From contig UQYT01000005.1 in NCBI GenBank assembly GCA_900545405.1, positions 24,674 to 88,673 on the forward strand: a stretch of DNA of 64,000 nucleotides. Reading direction: 5' to 3'. The translations under genes were made by a program, and so were the position numbers. The notes under the pieces are model-generated. The model did not search any database, had not been told where the DNA came from, and worked only from the letters and a program-made list of their open reading frames with translations. Origin of the DNA: an uncultured Eubacteriales bacterium. GTDB taxonomy: Bacteria; Bacillota; Clostridia; Oscillospirales; Oscillospiraceae. Below, piece after piece: positions 44,117 through 52,909 of the stretch (position 1 is its first letter; each line of letters begins with the position of its first letter).

Positions 44117-45299
44117 ATTCGGCCTCCCCGTCTCCGGCGGACAGGCCGTGCATATCTATGCCCAGCAGCAGCTTTGAGAGGCTGCCGCCCGCGGAGATGT
44201 CCATGTTCAGAATGCCCTCTATCCGCTTTATCCTGTTGATTACCGTGTTCCTGTGCAGACCCAGCTTTTCCGAGACTGCGGAGTGGCGCTTAAAGCTGCG
44301 CAGATAGCACTCGAGCGTCTTGACGTAGTCGCTGTCCACGGCCTGGTCGTCGCCCGCAAGCTCCTCGATGCTCCTGAGTTTGGAGGCATAGGGCCCGTAG
44401 AACTCCGCGGCGCAGCACTCGGCTATCTCGGCATAGCTTCCGCGGAAGGTGCTGAACCCGCCGGAGCCGACCGTGAGCGAGAGCATGGCCTGGGCGCGCC
44501 GCTCGGATATCTCCGCGAGGTCGCTGAAGGTGTCCGAGACGCCGCAGGCGAGGCCGTAGGAGCCTGTGATGCTCTGCAGCTCGGAGAAATCCTCGCCGCG
44601 CGCAAGGCCGTATTGGAGCATGTAAAGCTGCTTTTCCGCGCCGCGGCAGCCGATGCGCTGTTTGCCCGGGGCGCAGAGTATGCCGCGTATGTATTCCAGC
44701 GTGGACACGCCGGAGTCCTGCACGGAGATCATTATGAAAGCATAGGGAGGGGGAAAGGCGGAGGCGAACTTCCTGGCGGCCTCGCCGCCGAGCTCGTTCT
44801 CGATGAGCAGCTTCTCGGCGAGCTCCGGCTGGCCCACGTCCAGCGACGTCTCGCGCAGCAGCACGGCCGTGGCCTCTGCCAGCAGATCGTTTGCGCGCAG
44901 CGCATCCTCCACGTCGCAGTCCTCTATCATGATGCCGCAGTAGGCCACGAGCCTGTCGCCTATGAGCACCGGCCCGCAGGCCTGCGGATAACCGGAGCTG
45001 TTGCCGCTGTCGAAGCAGAGTGACTTGCGGTTTTTGTACATCTTCTCCTGATCAACGAGGTAGTTGTTGCCGAGGACCGCGTCCTCATCCGCGCCGCCGT
45101 GCTGGGCGATGTATTCCCAGTGGTTGAAGTAAAACGGCCTGTTGAAGGCGTGCGCGACGAGCCGGAAGGAGGTGTCAAAGCATATCAGAGGTAGCCCGAT
45201 GCAGGCGCTGACCCCGGCGTAGAGCTCATTGAGGCCGACCCTCCTGAGAACTGCGTCCAGAAGTACCGAGTTCAGTTTGTCAAAGTCCAATCTCCGCAT
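44106..45299 (-). CDS. PucR/CdaR-type transcriptional regulator (proximal)
   Basis: 397 residues, related in layout to the regulator downstream but clearly different in sequence. C-terminal HTH (YVKTLECYLRSFKRHSAVSEKLGLHRNTVINRIKRIEGIL), middle GGDEF-like region (YGLACGVSDTFSDLAEISERRAQAML), N-terminal sensing domain. Such proteins activate neighbouring catabolic genes. The start codon faces the operon at 45637 across a 337-base gap. Confidence 0.85.
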   Translation of the reverse strand: MRRLDFDKLNSVLLDAVLRRVGLNELYAGVSACIGLPLICFDTSFRLVAHAFNRPFYFNHWEYIAQHGGADEDAVLGNNYLVDQEKMYKNRKSLCFDSGNSSGYPQACGPVLIGDRLVAYCGIMIEDCDVEDALRANDLLAEATAVLLRETSLDVGQPELAEKLLIENELGGEAARKFASAFPPPYAFIMISVQDSGVSTLEYIRGILCAPGKQRIGCRGAEKQLYMLQYGLARGEDFSELQSITGSYGLACGVSDTFSDLAEISERRAQAMLSLTVGSGGFSTFRGSYAEIAECCAAEFYGPYASKLRSIEELAGDDQAVDSDYVKTLECYLRSFKRHSAVSEKLGLHRNTVINRIKRIEGILNMDISAGGSLSKLLLGIDMHGLSAGDGEAEYVR

Positions 45300-45636
45300 A
45301 TCAACCGCCTCTCACGAAAAAACGTCTATTAATTAACGAACTCTTTATTAAAATATAATATTTGCCCTCCCCGTGTCAACAAGCCGGAGGTCAAAAATGC
45401 ACAAAGGTACTGTGCAAAACGGAAAAATTGAACTGCCAGCTTTCGCATTTTTCACATTTTGCGAAAAACGCGAAAAAACCTGAAATAATGCGGGCTTCAG
45501 GCAGGCGATGTGCAAACCGGCGGAAACGGCGGCGCTTCATCCGCGGAGTGTACAGTGCATTTTTCAGCGGAGACTGTTAAAATTATGCCGAAGTGTGAAA
45601 GAACTCACAAACGACATTCTGAAAGGAAGGTTGAAA
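45300..45636. promoter_or_regulatory. divergent intergenic region, PucR genes and SDR operon
   Basis: No gene seen. The left part is AT-rich (TTAATTAA near 45332, TAAAATATAAT near 45350) and fits the minus-strand promoter. The right part has TTAAAATTAT near 45576 as a possible -10 for the SDR operon. I could not pick convincing -35 boxes, as expected if an activator is needed. Confidence 0.4.
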
Positions 45637-46422
45637 ATGGATTACAAGCTGAAAGACAAGGTTGTACTCATCAACGGTTCCACCGGCGGCATAGGACAGG
45701 CGCTCGCCCGCGCGTTCGCCGCTGAGGGCTGCAAGCTCGCGCTCTCCTCCACGGCTCAGGAGAAGCTCGACGCCTTCATCCCCACGCTCGACATCGCCCC
45801 CGAGAACCTCAAGACCTTCATCTGCGACGTCACCAAGGAGGAAGAGGTCAAGGCCTTTGTCGACGGCGCGGCGGCCTATTTCGGCCACATCGACATAGTC
45901 ATCCCCAACGCCGGTTACGAGGGCGAGTATCAGCTCATCCAGGACTGCACGATAGAAAGCTACATGCGCGTTTACAGCGTCAACGTCTTCGGCGTGATGT
46001 ATCTCGTGAAGTACGCGGCCCCCTATCTTATCAAGCAGGGCAGCGGCGCGGTCGTCACCATCGCCTCCAACGGCAGCTACACCACCGCCGCCGGCATGAG
46101 CGCCTACTGCTCCTCCAAGCACGCGGTCGCCGGCCTGGCCAAGAGCGTGGCCCTCGAGCTCGGCCCCCACGGCATCCACTGCAACTACATCTGCCCCGGC
46201 GGCGTTGAGACCCCGATGATCCACAGGATAGAGAAGGCCACCTTCGGTGACACCAAGACCCACGAGGAGTGCGAGCAGATCTTCGGCGCGGCCTATCTGG
46301 ACAAGCGCTACTGCCGCGCGGACGAGGTCGCGAACCTCGCGCTCTACCTCGCCTCCGATGTCTCCAGCCACATCATGGGCTCCGGCATCCGCATGGACGC
46401 CGGCATGGACGCTCTTTGCTGA
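45637..46422 (+). CDS. SDR family oxidoreductase
   Basis: 261 residues from ATG 45637, after GAAAGGAAGG. Rossmann dinucleotide site STGGIGQA at about 14-21, NAG as PNAGYEG near 90, active-site Tyr157 and Lys161 (YCSSK) with the preceding Ser region ASNGS. The classical 250-residue dehydrogenases of this group interconvert alcohols and ketones with NAD(P). First gene of a four-gene operon with a second SDR, an OYE-type reductase and an MFS transporter. Confidence 0.9.
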   Translation: MDYKLKDKVVLINGSTGGIGQALARAFAAEGCKLALSSTAQEKLDAFIPTLDIAPENLKTFICDVTKEEEVKAFVDGAAAYFGHIDIVIPNAGYEGEYQLIQDCTIESYMRVYSVNVFGVMYLVKYAAPYLIKQGSGAVVTIASNGSYTTAAGMSAYCSSKHAVAGLAKSVALELGPHGIHCNYICPGGVETPMIHRIEKATFGDTKTHEECEQIFGAAYLDKRYCRADEVANLALYLASDVSSHIMGSGIRMDAGMDALC

Positions 46423-46472
46423 GCGCTTAAAACACACAGAACGATAAAATTTTAAAACAGGAGGAAATAGAA

Positions 46473-47228
46473 ATGTTTGATCTTCACGGCAGAGTAGCAG
46501 TTGTCACCGGTGCGTCCGCCGGCCTCGGCAGGCAGTTCGCCCTGGCCCTCGCCCGTCAGGGCGCCGACCTCGCCATCCTCGCGAGGCGCGAGTGGAAGCT
46601 CAACGAGGTCGCTGAGGAGATCCGCGCCGTCGGCGTGAAGTGCCTCGTCGTCCGCTGCGACGTCCGTCTCCCGGAGGACGTTGAGAACGCCGTCAAGGCC
46701 GTCATCGCCGAGTACGGCAAGGTCGACATTCTCGTCAACAACGCCGGCGGCGGCAAGAGCAAGCCGCTGGACGATTTCCCCGAGGAGGACTGGATCGACA
46801 CCGTCAACACCGACGTCTTCGGCGTCATGCGCTGCACCCGCGACTTCGGCCGCGAGATGCTCAAGGCCGGCTACGGCAGGATAATCAACATCGCCTCCAT
46901 CCTCGGCCACGGCGGCCTGCCCGAGATCCCCATCAGCGACTACGCCACCAGCAAGGGAGCCGTCATCAACTTCACCCGTCAGATGGCCACCGAGTGGGCG
47001 CAGAAGGGCATCACCGTCAACTGCATCTGCCCGGGCTTCTTCCCCAGCGAGGCCAACAACCCCGAGGCCATGGCCGCGATGGATTACTTCATCAAGGACC
47101 GCACCCCGATGGGCCGTCCCGGCCACGACGGCGAGCTCGACTCCACCGTCATCTATCTCGCCGCCGACGAGAGCACCTACGTCACCGGCAATATCTGCTG
47201 CTGCGACGGCGGCTGGACCGCTATCTGA
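46473..47228 (+). CDS. SDR family oxidoreductase, second
   Basis: 251 residues. TGASAGLG at 13-20, NNAGGG near 90, Tyr157 and Lys161 (YATSK), and a C-terminal loop with VTGNICCCDGGWT. The catalytic residues fall at the same positions as in the SDR upstream but the two are only distantly alike, so they probably act on different hydroxyls or steps. ATG follows AGGAGG. Confidence 0.92.
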   Translation: MFDLHGRVAVVTGASAGLGRQFALALARQGADLAILARREWKLNEVAEEIRAVGVKCLVVRCDVRLPEDVENAVKAVIAEYGKVDILVNNAGGGKSKPLDDFPEEDWIDTVNTDVFGVMRCTRDFGREMLKAGYGRIINIASILGHGGLPEIPISDYATSKGAVINFTRQMATEWAQKGITVNCICPGFFPSEANNPEAMAAMDYFIKDRTPMGRPGHDGELDSTVIYLAADESTYVTGNICCCDGGWTAI

Positions 47229-47241
47229 CGAAACCGGCTCG

Positions 47242-47272
47242 CGCCGGGAGGGCCGCGGCGGCCTTCCCGGCG
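47242..47272. other. intercistronic hairpin
   Basis: A 13-bp stem (47242-47254 with 47260-47272, one G-T pair) with a 5-base loop and no T-tract. It may protect or process the operon mRNA. Confidence 0.4.
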
Positions 47273-47314
47273 TCGCCGGCCCACTAAAGCAATTACAAGG
47301 GAGGAACCTACCAA

Positions 47315-49270
47315 ATGTCCTGCTGCGATAAGAAATACGACTACAGCATACTCTGGCATCCCATCGACATAAACAAGTGCCGCATCCGCAACCGCATAAG
47401 CATGTCCGGTATGGGCACCTTCACCCCGACCACCGTCGACCAGATTGAAACCGAGAGCGGCATGCGCTACTACGAGGAGCGCGCCAAGGGCGGCATCGGC
47501 CTTATCCACACCGGCGCGTACTTCATAGACGAAAAAACCGCCCAGGGCGGCCGCACCCTCGACTTCTCCACTGACAAGTCCATCCCGAGCGGTACCGTGC
47601 TCACCGAGCGCGTCCACCGCTGGGGCGCCAAGATCTTCGCACAGCTCAGCTGCGGCACCGGCCGCAACGGCATGCCCCAGATAGGCGAGCGCGTGCCCAT
47701 CTCCAGCTCCGAGAACCCCTCCTTCTACAACCCCTCCATGATCTGCCGTCCGCTGAGCATCGAGGAGATCGAGGAGATGATGGAGCACTGGAAGGTCGCC
47801 GCCACCAACGCCGTGCGCATGGGCTTTGACGGCATCCAGATCCACGCCCACGCGGGCTACCTCATGGACCAGTTCATGAGCGAGATCTGGAACCACCGCA
47901 CCGACAAGTACGGCGGCTCCTTCGAGAACCGCTGCCGCTTCACCATGGAGACCGTCGACGCCATCAGGAGCGTTGTCGGCCCGAACTTCCCGATAACCTA
48001 CCGCATCTCCCTCGACCACCGCTTCCCGGGCGGCCGAACCCTCGAGGAGAGCATGAAGATACTCGACGTGCTGGACAAGTGTGGCATCGACGCCTTCGAC
48101 ATAGACGCCGCCTGCTACGAGACGATGGACTACATCTTCCCGACCCGCTACACCGGCGAGGCCTGCATGGCCTATGTCTGCGAAGAGGCCCGCAAGCACC
48201 TCACCAAGCCCATCATCAACACCGGCAACCACAGCATGGAGAGCGCCGTCGAGCTGCTCAAGAGCGGCAACGCCGACATCGCGCAGTTCGGCCGCCAGTC
48301 CATCGCCGACCCGCAGTTCGCCAACAAGCTGCGTGAGGGCCGCCGCGAGGACGTCCGCCCCTGCATCGTCTGCAATGAGGAGTGCATCGGCCGCATCTTC
48401 GGCCGCCTGACCCAGCTCTCCTGCACCGTCAATCCCTCCGTCGGTTTTGAGAGCTACATGGAGGTCAAGCCCGTGTCCGGCCCGACCAACGTCGTCGTCA
48501 TCGGCGGCGGCCCCGGCGGACTCGAGGCGGCCAGGTGCGCTGCCGAGCGCGGTTGCTCCGTCACCCTCTATGAGAAGGCCGACCGCCTGGGCGGCACCTT
48601 CCTCACCATTGCCACCGGCGACTTCAAGTGGCGCATCCCGCAGCTCATCAAGTGGTATGAGGTCCAGCTCAAGAAGCTCGGCGTCAAGGTCGTGCTGAAC
48701 ACCGAGATAGGCGTGGACGACCCCGTGCTCGAGTCCGCGGACGCCGTGTTCGTGGCCACCGGCTCCAAGCCCGTCATGCCCGCCATCCCCGGCATCGAGA
48801 AGGCCATCGACGTGGAGCAGATCCACAAGAACGGCATGCCCGAGGGCAAGAACGTCGTCATCTGCGGCGGCGGACTCTCCGCCTGCGACACCGCCATCGA
48901 GTACGCCGCGAAGGGCGACCGCAAGTTCACCATCGTGGAGATGCTGCCCCAGCTCGCCAGCGACGTCATGGTCGTCAACAAGATCAGCATCGACCGCCTG
49001 CTCAATGAGTACGGCGTGGAGCAGCTCGTGAACACCAAGGTCGTCGGCATCACCGACGCCGGCGTCGAGGTCGAGAGCGCCGAGGGCAAGAAGGTCCTGC
49101 CCGCCGACGTGGTCATCGGCGCCTTCGGCCGGGCGCGCAGCCTCGAGCTGGCCGACGCCATCCAGGACAAATACCCGATGAAGACCACCATCATCGGCGA
49201 CTGCATGAAGCCCGCCAAGGCCGGCGGCGCCATCCGCGAAGGCTTCTACGCGGCAATGGCCCTCAAGTAA
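47315..49270 (+). CDS. NADH:flavin oxidoreductase with Fe-S and FAD domains (BaiCD/enoate reductase type)
   Basis: 651 residues. N-terminal FMN TIM-barrel of the old yellow enzyme family (HAHAGYLMDQFMSEIWNHRTDKYGGSFENRCRF near 185), a 4Fe-4S site with Cys350, 353, 357 and 370, then FAD/NAD domains (VIGGGPGGLEAARCAAERG near 397). The layout is that of enoate reductases, 2,4-dienoyl-CoA reductase and the bile-acid enzymes BaiCD/BaiH. It would reduce an activated C=C bond of its substrate. Its start follows GGGAGG. Confidence 0.9.
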   Translation: MSCCDKKYDYSILWHPIDINKCRIRNRISMSGMGTFTPTTVDQIETESGMRYYEERAKGGIGLIHTGAYFIDEKTAQGGRTLDFSTDKSIPSGTVLTERVHRWGAKIFAQLSCGTGRNGMPQIGERVPISSSENPSFYNPSMICRPLSIEEIEEMMEHWKVAATNAVRMGFDGIQIHAHAGYLMDQFMSEIWNHRTDKYGGSFENRCRFTMETVDAIRSVVGPNFPITYRISLDHRFPGGRTLEESMKILDVLDKCGIDAFDIDAACYETMDYIFPTRYTGEACMAYVCEEARKHLTKPIINTGNHSMESAVELLKSGNADIAQFGRQSIADPQFANKLREGRREDVRPCIVCNEECIGRIFGRLTQLSCTVNPSVGFESYMEVKPVSGPTNVVVIGGGPGGLEAARCAAERGCSVTLYEKADRLGGTFLTIATGDFKWRIPQLIKWYEVQLKKLGVKVVLNTEIGVDDPVLESADAVFVATGSKPVMPAIPGIEKAIDVEQIHKNGMPEGKNVVICGGGLSACDTAIEYAAKGDRKFTIVEMLPQLASDVMVVNKISIDRLLNEYGVEQLVNTKVVGITDAGVEVESAEGKKVLPADVVIGAFGRARSLELADAIQDKYPMKTTIIGDCMKPAKAGGAIREGFYAAMALK

Positions 49271-49291
49271 GAAACAGCTTTCCAAAGAAAC

Positions 49292-49322
49292 ATACCCCCG
49301 CGTGTACTACGCGCGGGGGTAT
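49292..49322 (+). other. intercistronic hairpin before MFS gene
   Basis: ATACCCCCGCG and CGCGGGGGTAT form an 11-bp stem around a 9-base loop. Only a weak T-tract follows, so it may be a partial terminator lowering MFS expression. Confidence 0.5.
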
Positions 49323-49356
49323 TCAATAAAGAAAGCGCAACAGAGGAGGAAATACT

Positions 49357-50628
49357 TTGAAAGAGAGCGGAAAATTCTTTGGATATAAGGCAGCGGTAGG
49401 CGCATTCCTCGTCATGTTCGTGAACCTCGGCGCCTGCACCACCCTCGGCATATTCCTCACCTCGCTGTCCGAATACAGCGGCTGGGACCTCGGCATGGTC
49501 GGCTACATCGGCACGGTGAACACGATAGGCAACGTCGTGCTCAGCCTCGTCGCGGTCAAGGCCCTGAGCAAGTACGGCGCGCGTGTGACCATGCTCATCT
49601 CCATCATTGCCTGCGCGGCGCACGTACACTTCTACACCTTCGCCACCCCCGGCGCCAACGTGCCGAGCCTGGTGTTCTATTACATAGCGGGCTTCCTCGC
49701 GTCCTTCTCCATCACCTTCGGCACCCACGCCGTGTGCTCCAGCGTCATAGCTGACTGGTTCGTTGAAAAGCGCGAGCAGATCTCCGGCATAGTCTTCTCC
49801 GGTGCGGGCTTCGGCGCGGCCATATGGGTCTTTGCCGCGGGCCAGCTCTTCAAGGTCACGGACTACAAGAACTGCTACCGCATCCTGTCCATATTCATAC
49901 TCGCCATCGGCCTCTTCTCCGTGCTGGTGCTCATCAAGAGCCCCAAAAAGCTGGGACAGAAGCCCCTCGGCTGGGACAAGGCCTCCCAGGGCACCGCAGA
50001 GGGCGCCGCGGTGGAGGTCCCTGGCGTCGACAAGGCCACGGCCCTGCGCTCTCCGGCCTTCTGGGTGCTCTCCCTCGCGCTGCTGTTCGTCTGCGTCAGC
50101 GGCACCGCGTATATGAGCTATGCCCCCTCCTGGTGGTCCGCCAACGGCATGGACGCCACCACATCCGCCAACTGGAACGCGGTGTATCTGGTCCTCTCCG
50201 GCCTCGTGCTGCTGGGCGTCGGCAAGGTCTTCGCCAAGACCGGACCCGCGGTGTTCACGATCATCGTGTGCATCGCCTTCGCGGCGGCCATGGCCTGCAT
50301 GATAGCGCTCAACGGCCAGCCCGTGACCATGATAATGGTCGGCTGCGTCCTCTTCGCCGCGCTGGCCTACCCGCTGAACGCCAGCATCCCCGGCCTTATC
50401 GGCCAGTCCGTGTTCGGCGGCAAGGACTTCGCCGCCATCTCCGCCACGCTGATGACCGCCGTCTACGTCGGCCAGGCGCTCTGCGCCCCGATAATGAGCG
50501 CCTTCCTCGCCACCGAGGGCGGCATGAAGAGCGGCTGGATATTCTTCGGCGCCACCGCGCTCGTCGGCATGGTGCTCATAGTCGTCGCCATCGCCATCTC
50601 CCCGATGAAAAAGGCCGCAAAGGGCTGA
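49357..50628 (+). CDS. MFS transporter
   Basis: 423 residues from TTG 49357 after GAGGAAA. Twelve hydrophobic segments in two halves; the middle loop is at about 200-230 (GQKPLGWDKASQG). Major facilitator, of the oxalate/formate-like type by general appearance. Last gene of the SDR/OYE operon, so it probably carries the substrate or the reduced product of those enzymes. Confidence 0.85.
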   Translation: MKESGKFFGYKAAVGAFLVMFVNLGACTTLGIFLTSLSEYSGWDLGMVGYIGTVNTIGNVVLSLVAVKALSKYGARVTMLISIIACAAHVHFYTFATPGANVPSLVFYYIAGFLASFSITFGTHAVCSSVIADWFVEKREQISGIVFSGAGFGAAIWVFAAGQLFKVTDYKNCYRILSIFILAIGLFSVLVLIKSPKKLGQKPLGWDKASQGTAEGAAVEVPGVDKATALRSPAFWVLSLALLFVCVSGTAYMSYAPSWWSANGMDATTSANWNAVYLVLSGLVLLGVGKVFAKTGPAVFTIIVCIAFAAAMACMIALNGQPVTMIMVGCVLFAALAYPLNASIPGLIGQSVFGGKDFAAISATLMTAVYVGQALCAPIMSAFLATEGGMKSGWIFFGATALVGMVLIVVAIAISPMKKAAKG

Positions 50629-50640
50629 AAATCAGAAGGA

Positions 50641-50674
50641 AAACGCCCCCATCCACGGATGGGGGCGCTTTTTG
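50641..50674 (+). terminator. intrinsic terminator of SDR/OYE/MFS operon
   Basis: CGCCCCCATCC/GGATGGGGGCG stem (50644-50654 with 50657-50667) flanked by AAA and CTTTTTG. Confidence 0.85.
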
Positions 50675-50741
50675 TCTCCATGTGCCGGGTGCTGCCGAAT
50701 TGTCTTGCAGCGTGCACTCTGTGCATGTTATACTTGTAGGG

Positions 50742-51122
50742 CTAGAATATGCTCCCGAGCGTCACTCGCTCCATCGTGTAGAGACTGCTCAGATGGGCCA
50801 GCAGCTTTTCGTAGGAACCGGCCGCGCTCTCCGCGTCGCGGGAGCGCACGTCGCTCATGAGCTCGAAAAAGGCGTCCGTCGTGCTGTCTATCTCCGAGTG
50901 CCGTATGAAGATGTGCGTGTAGCCGTCGGCGCCCAGCCACTCGTCAGCCGCCTCGGAAAGGACCTCCTCCGCGAGGTCGAACCGGCCGGCATTGCAGTAG
51001 GCGCGCGAGAGCGCCAGCTGCTCCTCCAGCCCGCCCGTGAACTCCCTGAGGTAGTTGAGGTTGAACCAGCTGCCTATTGCCAGCAGGAGCAGCACGAGCC
51101 CTGCCGCTATCTCGCGCTTCAT
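50742..51122 (-). CDS. DUF4363 family protein
   Basis: 126 residues. One N-terminal membrane helix (REIAAGLVLLLLAIGSWF) then an extracytoplasmic helical domain with aromatic and acidic residues. This pairs with a DUF421 gene in many Clostridia, as here (overlap of one base). Function unknown; a sporulation or envelope role has been suggested for such pairs but is not proved. Confidence 0.8.
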   Translation of the reverse strand: MKREIAAGLVLLLLAIGSWFNLNYLREFTGGLEEQLALSRAYCNAGRFDLAEEVLSEAADEWLGADGYTHIFIRHSEIDSTTDAFFELMSDVRSRDAESAAGSYEKLLAHLSSLYTMERVTLGSIF

Positions 51123-51799
51123 CAGACCGCCCCCTTCGGCGCATAGTAGACACCGCCCGCGGCGTCGAGCATCAGCAGATATACGTCGCCCGGCCCGGAG
51201 GCGCCCCGCCGCTTGAGCTCCTGGCGCAGCCAGACCTCGTCGCGGCCTGCGATGCGCAGGTTGTCGCGCATGAGCTTGCCGTCGTTGATGATTATAACAG
51301 GATAGCCCGTGTCCCTGGGCTTGAGCCCCAGGTCCCGCGCCGTAGCCGGGCGGAACTCGGGAAAGAGTATCACGGACATCGTCCCGTCGGTCTCCAGCAC
51401 GGCGTACTCCACCTGCGAGATGTCGGTAATGCTCTGGGCGCGCAGCTCCTCATAGAGCTCCTCGAGGTTGAGCCGGCAGCGCTTCATCTCCTTCTGGTCT
51501 ATCTTGCCGCGGCGTATGAGAAAGCAGGGCCGCCCGAAGAGCAGCGTCCGCAGCCCCGCGTGCCGCAGCGCCGCGCCTGAGATGATGAGCTCGCAGCAGG
51601 TGAGCACCACGATGGGCAGCAGCCCGTTCATGAGCGGTATGCCGATGTCCTGCAAAGGGTGCGCCGCGAGGTCGGCAATCAGCACGGCGATGGCCAGCTC
51701 CGGCAGCTCCAGTTCGCTGAGCTGACGCTTGCCCATGAACCGCATCGAGACCACGAGCGCGAAATATACGACGAGCGTTCGGATAATAATTATAGCCAA
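51122..51799 (-). CDS. DUF421 (YetF-like) membrane protein
   Basis: 225 residues from TTG 51799, nine bases after GGGGAG. Three N-terminal membrane segments (about 1-80), then a soluble DUF421 domain with RFMGKRQLSELELPELAIAVLIADLAAHPLQD before it and VIINDGKLMRDNLRIAGRDEVWL after. YetF-type proteins occur in spore formers. Transcribed divergently from guaA. Confidence 0.88.
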   Translation of the reverse strand: MAIIIIRTLVVYFALVVSMRFMGKRQLSELELPELAIAVLIADLAAHPLQDIGIPLMNGLLPIVVLTCCELIISGAALRHAGLRTLLFGRPCFLIRRGKIDQKEMKRCRLNLEELYEELRAQSITDISQVEYAVLETDGTMSVILFPEFRPATARDLGLKPRDTGYPVIIINDGKLMRDNLRIAGRDEVWLRQELKRRGASGPGDVYLLMLDAAGGVYYAPKGAV

Positions 51800-51849
51800 G
51801 CAATCACTCCCCGCATATATTTTTGCCTGTATTGGAGGATGTTATAAGC

Positions 51850-52827
51850 ATGGAAGGAAACAAAAGACCGGAAATGGAGCGCATCACGACGCCTGAGCTC
51901 GCGGAGAAGTTCATCGCCGAGCAGCTCGAGGCCCTGCGCGCTCAGATCGGCAGCGGCAAGGTGCTGCTCGCGCTCAGCGGCGGCGTGGACTCGTCCGTCG
52001 TGGCAGCGCTGCTCATCAAGGCGGTGGGCAAGCAGCTCGAGTGCGTGCACGTGAACCACGGCCTGATGCGCAAGGGCGAGAGCGAGCAGGTCATCGAGGT
52101 GTTCCGCAATCAGCTCGGCGCGAACCTGACGTATGTCGACGCCGTGGACCGCTTCCTGGACAAGCTGGCGGGCGTCGCCGAGCCGGAGCGCAAGCGCAAG
52201 ATAATCGGCGCCGAGTTCATCCGGGTGTTCGAGGAGGAGGCCCGCAAGCTGGAGGGCATCAGCTTCCTCGCCCAGGGCACGATATATCCGGACATCATCG
52301 AGTCCGGCCCGGTGAAGAGTCACCACAACGTCGGCGGCCTGCCGGAGGACCTGAAGTTTGAGCTGGTCGAGCCGCTGAAGTTCCTGTTCAAGGACGAGGT
52401 GCGCGTGGTCGGCAAGGCGCTGGGCCTGCCTGATTCCATGGTGTACCGCCAGCCGTTCCCGGGCCCGGGCCTGGGCGTGCGGTGCGTGGGCGCGATAACC
52501 CGCGACCGCCTGGAAGCCGTTCGCGAGTCCGACGCCATCCTGCGCGAGGAGTTCGCGAAGGCGGGCCTGGACAAGACCGTGTGGCAGTATTTCACAGTGG
52601 TGCCGCCCATCACGAGCACCGGCGTCCGCGACGGCAAGCGCGTCGACGCCTGGCCGGTCGTCATCCGCGCCGTGAACACCGTAGACGCCATGTCCGCCAC
52701 AGTCCCCCAGATCGAGTGGCCCCTGCTCATGAAGATCACAGACCGCATCCTCTCCGAAGTCCCCAACGTCAACCGCGTCCTCTACGACCTCAGCCCCAAG
52801 CCCCCCGCGACCATCGAGTGGGAATAA
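51850..52827 (+). CDS. guaA: GMP synthase ATP-pyrophosphatase subunit, no glutaminase domain
   Basis: 325 residues from ATG 51850; GGAGG is 11 bases upstream. ATP-PPase P-loop ALSGGVDSS near 45 and the C-terminal dimerisation domain ending in PPATIEWE. Aminates XMP to GMP. Most bacterial GuaA proteins have an N-terminal glutamine amidotransferase domain of about 190 residues, absent here, with no candidate partner gene nearby. In some archaea the two subunits are separate. Its last codons GAGTGGGAATAA are the presumed attachment site of the element that follows. Confidence 0.88.
   Translation: MEGNKRPEMERITTPELAEKFIAEQLEALRAQIGSGKVLLALSGGVDSSVVAALLIKAVGKQLECVHVNHGLMRKGESEQVIEVFRNQLGANLTYVDAVDRFLDKLAGVAEPERKRKIIGAEFIRVFEEEARKLEGISFLAQGTIYPDIIESGPVKSHHNVGGLPEDLKFELVEPLKFLFKDEVRVVGKALGLPDSMVYRQPFPGPGLGVRCVGAITRDRLEAVRESDAILREEFAKAGLDKTVWQYFTVVPPITSTGVRDGKRVDAWPVVIRAVNTVDAMSATVPQIEWPLLMKITDRILSEVPNVNRVLYDLSPKPPATIEWE
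52816..52827. repeat. candidate attL in guaA 3' end
   Basis: GAGTGGGAATAA, the Glu-Trp-Glu-stop codons of guaA. The same sequence with one difference (GAGTGGGAATGA) stands at 63989-64000. The 3' end of guaA is a known integration site of islands with tyrosine recombinases. Confidence 0.6.
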
Positions 52828-52836
52828 ATGGAAGAA

Positions 52837-52875
52837 AGCCCGAAAGTCTTTGTTTGCAAGGCTTTCGGGCTCTTT
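52837..52875 (+). terminator. intrinsic terminator after guaA
   Basis: A 14-bp stem with one G-T pair (52837-52850 with 52858-52871), 7-base loop, then CTTTT. Confidence 0.8.
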
Positions 52876-52886
52876 TAATGATAGCC

Positions 52887-52905
52887 GCGATGCTGTTATG
52901 ACGCT
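52887..52905. repeat. terminal direct repeat, left copy (candidate integrase arm site)
   Basis: GCGATGCTG-TTAT-GACGCT. The same pattern, GCGATGCTG-AAAC-GACGCT, is at 63868-63886 in the same orientation, 16 of 19 bases equal. It lies 60 bases inside the left end. Confidence 0.45.
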
Positions 52906-52909
52906 GAAA

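Noticed and set aside
51850..52827. guaA as a broken pseudogene cut by the element
   Set aside because: The C-terminal PPATIEWE end and all ATP-pyrophosphatase motifs are intact; the missing glutaminase domain is on the side away from the element, with a ribosome binding site before the ATG.
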